Source: Ptychodera flava (lineage: Eukaryota > Hemichordata > Enteropneusta > Ptychoderidae). Taken from it: a stretch of 64,000 nucleotides of DNA. How positions within the stretch are numbered: the first letter of the stretch is position 1; each line of letters starts with the position of its first letter. The position numbers and the translations under genes were made by a program. Of the stretch, positions 49,801-61,700 are shown piece by piece. A model generated the notes under the pieces. That model was not told the origin of the DNA. It saw only the letters and a list, made by a program, of their open reading frames with translations, and did no database searches. The DNA lies in assembly GCF_041260155.1 (NCBI RefSeq), contig NC_091944.1, forward strand, positions 12,961,272 to 13,025,271, written 5' to 3'.

Positions 49801-52800
49801 GCTTCGCCTCGTATATTATGTCGTGCAAAGTTTGCTTTCGTCCATTATGGGCCTGGAGGGGTGCATCATTTCTTCAATAATATGTGATAACAAACTACGT
49901 TCAGATTTAGACAACCAATGTTCTTGCAGAAAGCAAATGTCACAGTTTTCACAAATATCCCTTACAGATTCAAAAGAGGATTTAATTCCTCGACAGTTGT
50001 ATGAAACGATGTTTAAAATCATGAGCTTTGTTGTGTATTCCTGGCATGATGTAATTTTCTATGTGAATACCAGACGGCCACACATTAAGATTTAGGATGC
50101 CTTTGCTATTATCAGATTTTGTAAGTAATTTGAATGAAGAGTAAGTGTCATATTTAGTTTGTAAAGGTACAGATTTTATGTACCTTTACCGATGTTATGA
50201 AGATGGGGTGTTATTTCATCCGCTGTAATCTGGGGTGACAGGCGACTAACAAACAACTCAACATGGGGAGCAGTGTTCTCTGCTTTCAGTGTGCAGGTTT
50301 GCGTGTTACTTTTAGTGATAAATGTTTTTGATCCCCTGTTTGAGCTTCTTGCCGAACAATGACAATGGTTGACTGAAGTGTAATCATGACTACTTGAAGT
50401 TGATGGAAGACGATTTGGTACATCAAAAGTTACACCTTGGCTGATGCTGATTACTTGACTGTCTCCATTTACGTCAACTTCTTTGGTTGGATGTTGGGAT
50501 CACGGTGACGTATCACTTGTACAAGCACTATGTCGCGTTTCTGTTCAAGGTTGCGTAACAACTCTGGCTCTCTATGCGGTTCAGACTGTACCACCTGTTT
50601 CAGTAATAACTCTTTCATGGAACTCGACACTCAAAGATAAAAGTTCAGCCTTGAGTCTAGTTTAACGATCATCAAGGTACTATTCCCCTTCAAGTGAGAA
50701 CTTTCACGTTGTAGAACTCGAATTTGCTTTATTGATAGTTATACAGTCACCTGTGATCTAAATATGTCCATACATGGTCAAAGGGGCGTTCCTTGGTATT
50801 CAAAATGCCTATATGAGGGCGCTGTTTTTAAAAAGCGGCCACCCGCTTAAAATCTGTGATTGGTCAAATTTTCTCTTTCCATGGTAACTGTGGCAAAATT
50901 GGAACAGGTGACAGTATACCTTTAGTACCGATACATTAATATGGGATACATCGATAGGTGAGAGTCATGAGAGATCTGAAGAGACAAAGCAAGGCACATC
51001 ACATTCCGTCACATTCGTGAAATAAAGCTGGCATATCCTTGACATTATTACTTCGCTTGTTTTGGCCTTGACGACGAATAAAACGACTTATGTCAAAGCC
51101 GTATGGGTACCATTTTAAAAGTGGTATAGCCACAAACTGTGGACGTCAAATTACCGTACGCAATACACATGCCATAATTGCAAGGCGTCTATGTTTTGTG
51201 TACGGCAATTTGACGTCATCAGTTTGTGGCTATACCACTTGTAAAATGCTGCCATTGCTTGAATCGAATAGCAAGCTCTATAGCCTGTTCAACATCCTTA
51301 TTCAACACAAAGTTTGACAATCATATCAGAGGGCAAGACATCAATCTACTTCCCTACAAAGCATAACAGCTCGTTTAGAATGATGGCTTTACCTGGTTGG
51401 CTTTGAGACGCCTCAAATTTTTCACTCTTGGACGTAGCACCTTGTTTTCGTCTTCTGTCAGCAGCAATGTTTTGAAAACGTTTTCCTTCTCAGCCAGGGC
51501 ACAGGTTGAGGTAACCATGGCATACTGACACCTTCTCAAGGGTTCCGCGTCTAACGCAGCGTATAATGGCAATGGCGTTGGCTTTTGTTTACACATCGAC
51601 AATGTATCACGTCGGACGAGAGCCCGGTCATTCAACAGGAAAAGGTTCCAGGAAACTCAAGCCTACGAGCACAAATAGCCTGTACGGAGACAAAATTCAA
51701 AATTACGTCCAGCTGACGTGGAAAATCTACGAATTGTGGACGACAGAATTACATGGCGTCAAAATGACATAGCTAACGTATAACAAATAGAGCTATTGGT
51801 CCGATTTTGGGAGACAGGGACAAGTATTACTGTAATTTTTTTGACAAATGTCACGTGACTAGCACATACTTTAACTCATTAATTATGCACATATCTAATT
51901 TTGGGCTAGCCAATAGAGATGAAGGTCTGATTTTTGGTATACAGAGATAACTATGAGAGCAAATTTTTTTGACAAAATGTTACGTGACCTTAATGACCTT
52001 TGACCTCAAATATACTTAATATATGCCTGTAATTCGATAACCACAAGGGCTGTAGCCTTCGTATTTGGTATGATGGTAGACCTTATGGTCATTTATTATG
52101 TGCATATCGAATTCTAGGCTAGCAAACAGAGCTAAAGGTCTGATTTTCGGTACACAAGGATAACCATGTGACCAAAGTTCTTTTGAAAAAATATCACGTG
52201 ATCTAAATGACCTTTGACCTTAATTATACTTATGTGTCTAAAAAGTCGTAACATGAGGAGCTACACCCTTTATATTTGGTAGGATGGTGGACCTTATGTT
52301 GCCACATCCTGTCCCCTTTGAATTATGTGTATATGTATTTCTCGGCTAGCAAAAAAGAGCTAAAAGTCTGATTTTTTATACATTGAGATAGGCATGGAAG
52401 GAAAAAATTTTGATAAAATGTCACCCCTCAAGGATGACCTTTGACCTCGATTTTGCAAATCTGCCTATTTATCAGTAAGCAGAAGTGCTTCATCCTTCAT
52501 AGTTTGTAGGATGGGAAAATCATGACCCCACACTATATACTTCATTAATTATGCACATTTCTAATTCTGAGCTATCCAATAGAGCTTGAGGTCTGATTTT
52601 TGCATAAACGGCATTTACCCAAAATGACCCCTGACCACTCTGACCATGTTTGAATTCTTGCACACTTAGATTGCCGATATGACATTTTACGGGACAGAAG
52701 TGAGAATACAGACAACACACAGAACAAATATCACTCTGACTGAGATTCAGAGACGATGTCTTTTGAATTTTATCGGAAAATCAGTTTTGTGTGTTTGTCA

Positions 52801-55684
52801 TGCCTTCAACCACTTTTATCAAAACACAAATTATCTTAGCATCTTTGAAAGAAGGTCGACTTGGTGGATTCGAAATCATTTATAGCACTCCCCTATACAT
52901 ATCGTAGCCGTGATGTAAACAATGTGTGAAATACGTTAATATGATGGGTTTTACTGGATTTGTTATTTTTTGTATTAAAAGGAGGCAATTTTGATCGGCA
53001 CGAGCACTGTTACACTAATCTTAGAACAGTTATAATGATTACTATTATTAATAAATGCGTTGAACATCCACTTTTTAAAAGGCCAAATAATCTGCTAACT
53101 CCATGCAGACATAACTATGGAATTTTCGTATATAACAAATGCATTTACTTTAACAGGCATTTATCTCTTTAACATCCCAGTGTCCACATGGAAAGTAATC
53201 TCCATTTAAGTTGATACACAAACTGACACTCAAAAACAAATGTTTGCAGAAGGGCTCCGTATGGGGTAGAAGGTTATCACGTCATGGACTACATAATATG
53301 CCAGGATTGTATTTTTAAATAATTCTTGCAGAAAAGGATAAAGTGATCATGGCTGATGGAACTTACAGATCAGCTATTGTTATCAACGGTCAGCTACCTG
53401 GTCCGCCCATCATTGTCAATAACGGTACACAGGTATGTCAAGTTAATTTTTTTTAGTTTTTTTTGTCCATCGAGGGCGCACTATCCGCGGTGTGCTCAAA
53501 AACTTATGAAAATACATCAATTGTTTACACAACGATGGGCGAGTGCATAACACCCGCCTCAGCGAATTTATACTTGACGGCCCTCAACTACCATTTATGC
53601 ATTATGGGAAATAATACTGCATTATCCATCTAAAGCATACGTCCGCCTTGTTTTGCATTTATCTTGCTGTATTGTTCAAAATCGCGTGAATAAATCCGTC
53701 AATCATAAAAATTTAAAGTGCCGTTACTGTTTTTATGGTTTGTGAACAATGTGATAACTAGTTTATCTTGCTGTATTTTTCAAAATCGCGTAAATAAATC
53801 CGTCAATCATAACAATTTAAGGTGCCGTTACTGTTTTTATGGTTTGTGAACAATGTGATAACTAATTTGTGTGACCGAAATCATTCTTCTTCATTTCCCG
53901 ACAATCAATATTACAGTATTTAAGACATTTTAAGTTGATAATTTTAGCAAATAATTTTAAATGTCGCTCCATTACAGGCTCATGAGCTGCAACTTTTGAC
54001 ATTATTTTTATGAATTTTTATTTAGATTAAAATTAGTTTATAGAAATGGTCTTACTCAGAGATGTTTACCATAGAAATAACGGAGACTCCCTGACCATTA
54101 ACGTTTATTTATGAGCAAGGGCGAGAAGAAAACCAAATATTAACGGGCTAGGCTTGGTGAGCCCGTGAATTTTGGCTTTCCTCTCGCCCGCGCCCCTAGA
54201 TAAACGTTTATGGTCAGCGGGGAGTCTGTAATTTCCTTTATATTAACAACGAACCTCCCAAAACCGTAAAAAATTACGAATTTTCCCGTGTGAACGACAA
54301 CGGGCCCCAAGAACTTGTCAGTGAGTAGCGCGCGTGCTGCAAATATTTCACAAATCCGGAGATTTTTTTGAAAAAAGTGTCTAAACTTGGCCCACAAATG
54401 ATCCATTTTATTTTGTGATTGATTATGATCTTTGTACAAATCAAAATTTCGTTTTACCGGGAAAGATGTTTACGATATTATTCATATTCACGGTCATGTA
54501 AACAAACCATTACTGTGTATTTGTGGGCAGTCACGTGGTTCAGCTCGACCAATTAAAAAGCGATAGACAGGGTATGGTCAAGTATAATTATGGACTAAGT
54601 GGGACTCACATAACACTTCTTTTAGTGTTTCATTTCTGCCCTATTCGATCGACTGAATGCCACAATAGAAACCACATGTAATAGTCTTATTTATTATTAT
54701 ACATCTACCATCAAGAACAATAGAATTTTGCATGCGCTAAAAAAAGCCGTACGGAACGCCCGTTCCGTAACATTTGCCATTTCCAGTCTGAATCTGCGCG
54801 TTCACTGGCGAACGGTTTCTAGGGGCCCATTGGACGAGTGCCAAAATACCTCTTGCGCTCTATTCGTGTGGTGCACCACATGGTGTGAAGCTATCCAGAA
54901 ACGCCAAGTTCGCATTCAAACACATGCGCTATGGGCCTAAATCGGAAGAAAAATTGTGACATTACACGAAAACTGTCAATATTCGGAGGATGTGATGACC
55001 CAGTCTCGAATGTATAATAATAAGGTTATCACGAAAATAACGGATGCACTAAGAGATTTGCGCTGCGCATTGCCCGGCGCCAATACGCTGCGCTAACGTC
55101 CTCGTGCATGTAATCTTCAGAATGGCCAAGTTGAAAGGCATACACCCATACATACAGTAACGAGAGCTAACACGGGGATGACTAAGCACTGACTGTCCGA
55201 TTTATTCACTTTCTCTTTTAAATACACAAAATACAGATGCAGGTGCAAAATACACATGTGCAGTGCCATTACAAGATGCAACAAATTAACATATGCATAG
55301 AATGTACAGGTCACTACAGTGCATCCTTTGTCGTGTTTTCCTAATAACTAAGGTGTAAATATAAATAACAAACAAGACATCAAAATATTAAGTAATACTA
55401 ATTGCACTGTCAGCTATAAGTCAAAAGGTAATGTAATTCGTTTTCCAAGGTTGTTGTGCACGTGACCAATGATCTTATGATGGAAGGCATCACAATTCAC
55501 TGGCATGGAATGGTACAACGCAATACACCTTGGATGGATGGAGTAGCTGGTGTGTCACATTGCCCTATAAACCCTGGAGAAACATTTACGTACAGGTAAC
55601 ATTCGCTTTTCTTCAAAGTTCGTGTTTCATCACTTTTGAGTGGTTTGATGGAGTACTTATCTCAGTTTTACGAAATTGTACATG

Positions 55685-55726
<42 letters not shown>

Positions 55727-58700
55727 ACAATTTATAAAGCGCCAAATATCCAAAGGTAAATACCAATGCTCAGTGGCGCTAAGAGTTCATAAAAAGGCTC
55801 TCTGAAACATGTAACTTTTTAAGCGTCTTTTGAAAATGTTAATGTTAGCGGAGGTTTTAATGTCAATGGGTAGAGAATTCCAAAGAACTGGAGCTGCTGA
55901 AGAAAAGGAGCGGCGACCATAAGAAGTCATCTTCCATCTAGGTGTGCGCAGAAGAAATTGATCAGATGAACGGAGAATGCGTGATGAAGAATGAGGCGTG
56001 ATTAAATACCTAATGTATAGTGGGGAGAGTCCATTTAGGGCTTTATAGGTTAGGAGCAAAAGCTTGAAGACAATGCGATAGGATACCGGAAGCCACAGTT
56101 TTTCCGCACGGCGTCTATTTTTCTTGGCAATAGCGATTTCCAGTGTATACCAATTACAGTCTGGTCTAACATGTACTTGACTTAAAGCCCAATAGCTGCT
56201 AATTTTATGCATTATTTTCATTTCAAACCAGAGTTGGTTCGTTTAAATGTACTTGCTGAAGGACGTGTATTGAAGTATCACTGCTCGCTGATTTGGACCA
56301 TGCCTACACGTTTTAACAGGTTTAATAATAAATGGGTGCCGCACCCATAAAATGGCGCCCCCACGGGAAAATACAAAAAACAGTATTTTCCTGCACATAT
56401 ACATCGTGATCATAACAGAAACAAGTATGATGCCATTTACTTGAATGCATCACACGGTGGCTAACATTTTGTTGTTGTAATCTTTATTTTCTCTGTCATA
56501 TGACAAGTTTTTGAAAATGGCGGGAAATCTAAAATGACGTTAAAACCTTTGAATTTACATGCCACTCACGACACTCATGGCAGCGTTATACACTTTTCAG
56601 TCTCTAATGGGTCTTATTCAAAGAAACCTCTTGGAAAACTAAGGATATTTTGAGATCGGTTTATTAAACATTTGCAGCTATTGGGGCTTTAAAGAAAGAG
56701 TAAGTCCCGCCATATTTTGAGGCTTTTTTCGTTATAAGGCCTATACTCTAGTTCTGGTTGTCAATGAAATAGGTATTAATAAAACAAACATTTACACACA
56801 AACTGAAGCTTATTTGAGCGGTTTTCAGACGGTTGTATTGTGTTATTTTGACAAAAACACGGGAAAAGTTGCACGTTCTGACTTCAATCATGGCGACATT
56901 TTCCGGACATTGCCGAGCTCGCCCGTTTTGGGTAGTCTGTTTCCCTGACCCATTTTCCCCGTTAGAGGGCGTGGGGAAATAGGGTCAGGTACCGGGTAAC
57001 CATCTTGAACATAATTTTGTTCAAGATGGCGGAGGTTAGTCACCTGACAGAACATGCAACAACAAATATGGCTGCTACCATGAAAACGCCGGTCAAAATT
57101 CGACTGGATCAGAATTATGTTCGAACACCGGTATCTGAACCAAAAGCATTGGCACACGAGAGGGAAACATAAACTGAAAGGATTAATCCAAAAGTACAGG
57201 GAAATAGAGCTGATTGAAGTCTGGCTGTGATATCGCAGCAGTACTTGTGGCGTGTATCGAACGCGCTTGGATCATTGAGGTCATCGCCGACTGTGGCGTG
57301 ACCCCAATGACCCGAGCACGTTCGATACACGCCACAAGTACTGCTGCGATATCACAGCTAATTGAAAGCAAACTTTGTTGGAACTGTGAACGACGATTGA
57401 TTTCGATGGATCGAATGGTGTCCGAATTCGTGAAAAATGCCAGGCATGTCGACGTTCTAAAAGTATCAAGAGGTGTGCTAAATCACAGTGGCTAAATCAT
57501 GGAGGTAAAAGTCTTTCTTTCTACCTTCACGGCTTTGTAGTACAAACAAGAAGTTGGTGTCAAGTGATCCTGAAAGTGCGAAACCCAAGAAACATGAGAA
57601 AAAGTTACAAGTGTTACTTTCATCCAATCACAGCTTGTTTTATTTTAACCCAATAGCGTCCATATTTACATTTACCGGTACCTGACCCTATATTTCCCCA
57701 TGCCCTCTACCATGGCGACTTAGTGCATCGACTATGGTGATAGTGATAGTTTCATGACTGAAAGCAGTGCAACTGAGAATGTCATCGTCACAGAGGATAT
57801 GACAAAGCTGTTCAGAATTTACAAGCCTGCAGATTTTAACAGGCGGGACCTTAACCTAAACGAGAACAAGAAAGGAACTCTTGTTGACCGTCTATGACGA
57901 GCCCATCACATGTACAGTCCAACACACTACTGTCACTAGTGCACCGTACACACAACCGCAAGCTACCAAAATATGAAAATGAACGATGTCTGGAGTTTTA
58001 TTTTATTTTATTTTATTTAACTTTATTTACTGTCGATAACATGTTCGGCCAATAAGGCCGATCTTCCACAAGGTCGACATTAAAAAATTTACAGAATGAC
58101 AGAGGAAAAAAAATAAAAATACTAAAACAAGCAACAACAAACCAGTAAAAAATCAGGTCAAGAAAAAATAACAGCAATTAGGACAATAAGACAACTAACA
58201 CTACAACATAAGGCAAGAACATATCACACCCGATCCATGAGAAATTTATACAATTGCAACTTGAAAGATCTCAGATTTGGGCTGTTTTTCAAAGATGAGG
58301 GGAGTTCATTCCAAAGGACAGCACCAGAATATGAAAGGCTTTTTCTCATTATTTCCGTTCTAATTTTTGGCAAGTACAAATTGTTTGTTGAAGTTGAGCG
58401 CAGAGACCTGGATGAATGAACGTTAGCAGGCTGGAAAAGATTACTCAAATAATTTGGACAAGCCATTGACAATTTGGAACATCTGGACCCCTTTTGATAA
58501 ATCAAGCGACTACCAAGTGGAAGTAGGCCCAAAGTTTTAAACAATGGACCAGTTGGTTGATCCCATTTAGCCCCACAAACTAAACGAATAGCCTGTTTTT
58601 GCAACTGAAAAAGTTTGTTACAGTAGGATTGATCACAATTTCCCCAAACAACCGAACAGTAGTCGAAGGTTGATTCAATATAACATGTATAGAACAATCT

Positions 58701-61700
58701 CCGTGCCCGTAAGGGCAAGAGATGTCGTATTCGTCGTAACAAAGCCAATTGACTAGATAGTTTACCACGCAAGGAATTCACATGAGCGCTCCATGAAAGA
58801 TTGCAATTCAGAATTACTCCTAGGAGTTTTTCGTCGCTAACATTTGACAATGGATCATTATTTAAAGATAAATCCAGGTATGATTTAGGTAAGCGTGATT
58901 GTTTCTGATGAGAAGTAATCAACGTAGTTTTTGTTTTTGCTGAGTTAACTAGCATCCTGTTTGAATTACACCAAGATGACAAATGAGCAAGGTCGGCTGT
59001 TAAAGCAGACTCAAGCTCGATGATTGTTTCCCTTGACGTGTGCAAGGTCGAGTCATCTGCATACATGTCATATTGTTCTGCAAATATAACGGCAAGTCAT
59101 TAACAAAGATAAGAAAGAACAAGGGCCCTAATATGGAACCCTGTGGTACCCCACATAGAACAGACTGGGAACTGCTGGTCGTTCCACGGACATTTACGGT
59201 TGCCATCCCACCTCATTATATTATTACTTCTCAACATAAATTGCCTCGTTCAAAATCTGTATACAAAAATTTGAATTACACCATGACGTTTGTAGATAAA
59301 TGTAGTAGAGATCAAGTTGAAAATTGTCCACCGTTTAACACACATCTTTCCGATCCACAGCTGGAAGTGGAACCGGCTGAGGGTCATGTTAGCATAAAAA
59401 CCAAAGTAGTATTCTCGCCGCAAAATCTTCAGTTTGGCGTTATAAAACCTCACATGAAGTTTGGCACTTTTAAAGACATGTGACCGTGAAGACATGTCTA
59501 GCCAAATTCTCGGGAAGAAATAAATTAAAATTGACACAGTGTAAACATCGGGCACATTGGCACCCGAGGCCTGGCGGCTCAGCTGGCCATTTCTATGACG
59601 TAGTGATGATCACCTACGCTTCCGCAGGTTTTTTTCTTGATTAAGTGTCAGCACAGTGGTCATTGTTTCATGACTGCGAAATTCACAAAGAAGCTAAAAT
59701 ATTTTAGGGGAGACTTAGTCGAGCAGAAGGGAACAGATGACGACAACGCGACTGCTTCGTCAACAGTATGAAACTTCTTTGCTACACGTTGTGTCACTGT
59801 TACTGGCAGCGCCGTGCTGTATACACAACCTATCGTTCAGTCTCGCAAAGAGTCAGTCAATCACTACGTAAACTTTTTAGGAATAAGTTACATATCTCCC
59901 AACGTTACTAATTATAGAGTCACACATACAGGATGTAGTACTTGTATTTTTTATTTACAATCACTTTCGTAAAGCAGCTGAATCGGCGTTCAGTCCTGGT
60001 GGATGTCATCACGGCCAAATTCTCTGGGCCCCGCATCCCCTTGGCATGTTTTTGGCAACCTGTCGCAGTCTTGCTGCTGTTCTCGGCCTTGTCCATAGTT
60101 GATGATGAACGCTTTCTGGTGACAATGTTCCACAGGCGCTCCTTAGCTGGGTAGTCTGCTAAGTAGATCGATTTTCGGATCGATCTATTGATCCCGTAGT
60201 CGATATACCCGCCACTGCAACCTAAATACTCACAAGGTGTGCAACACAATCACTCAAAAAACACGCGATCCGGGTTTTCAACTGGCCGTGCGCTCACACA
60301 AAACATTCAGAACTACACTCCCATATACCTAGTTGGATCACAAATTTAACCATCTCCTCGAAAATCACGCCGATGAACGTGTTACTCGCATCATCTTGAA
60401 GAAATCGGCCGTGTTTTGAGACCAAGCGCAGTGAAATGCGGCCTGCAGAACGATTCTACCATATGATGTAATATATTCCACTACTGATTGGCTAATTAAC
60501 TGCCAAAACAAAGATAATGGCAAGACGTCACTGGTGTAGTATAGTTGAACCAATCAGCAGTGGAAAAAATGACGTCATATGGTAGAATCGTTCTGCAGGC
60601 CGCATTTCACCGCGCTTGGTCTCAAAACACGGCCGATTTCTTCAAGATGACGCGAGTAACACATTCATCGGCGTGACTTTTGAGGAGATGGGTAAATATG
60701 TGATGCAACTAGGTACTGCGCAGTTCACCGAAGTGTTCAATGCGTGAAAAGATAAGCATCCCCGTCAGCGCGTCTGACTGCAACTTTTATGAGCTGTCAG
60801 GCAACTTGTCACATGAAAAGTTTAACGCGCCAAACTCAAAACATTGTGGCGCGAAACCAAAAACATCCACTCGCCAAAACAATTTTTTAAAACCACGCCT
60901 CCAAATGTATCATCTTTTTCCGAGAAATGTGGTCTTTGTTGTACTCAAGACTGGCCATCAAATGCAAAGTTACTGCAGGAGATCTCATATACCGCTGTAT
61001 TTCAACTGCTCTTTCGCTACGCAAAGCGTGACTATATCTGGGGCTGAGATCTTGGGTCAATTTTATACCAGCCTCATCAAAGAACTGGATTTTGTGCGGG
61101 TCTTGTTCGTGCAGAAAGTTCACGAATTCATTGCAGTAGGCAATATTCGCATCAGTGAATTTCTCATAAGCAACTGGCGTCAATTTTTGAACGTCCAGGG
61201 CCCACCCGATAGAGGTGTTCTCACAGCTCGTCCAATCGTACTGATGGAGATATCACCATACTCCGCTATCTTTTCTTGAATAGCCCTGTGCGTCATAGAT
61301 GGCCGAGAGCGTTTTAATGTTTCAACCAGTTCAATGTCACCATCTTTAAGCTTTGGGTACGATCTCCTGTTTCCCTTTATTGGTTTACATGATACAAAGC
61401 GGCGCCATAATTTTCGTACACCTTGAATTGATCACTAAAACAATTCTTTTCAGCGATCTCGCGAAATGGAGAAAAGTTACCAGTAACTGGATCTCCAAGC
61501 AGCAGTATTTCCTGTACAATACAGTTCTACAATCTCGGGAGGTCTTTTTCCCCCTTTTCAATCTCCATCCAGTTAAACTTACAAAATTATATTCTGCCAT
61601 GTCGCTAAATATGCCGGTCTGCTGACGTGAACGTGGCCGTCGAAGCTGTTTGTAAGCCTTGAAAGCGTGCAACAGAATATTATCATGGTGGGCGTGTCTT

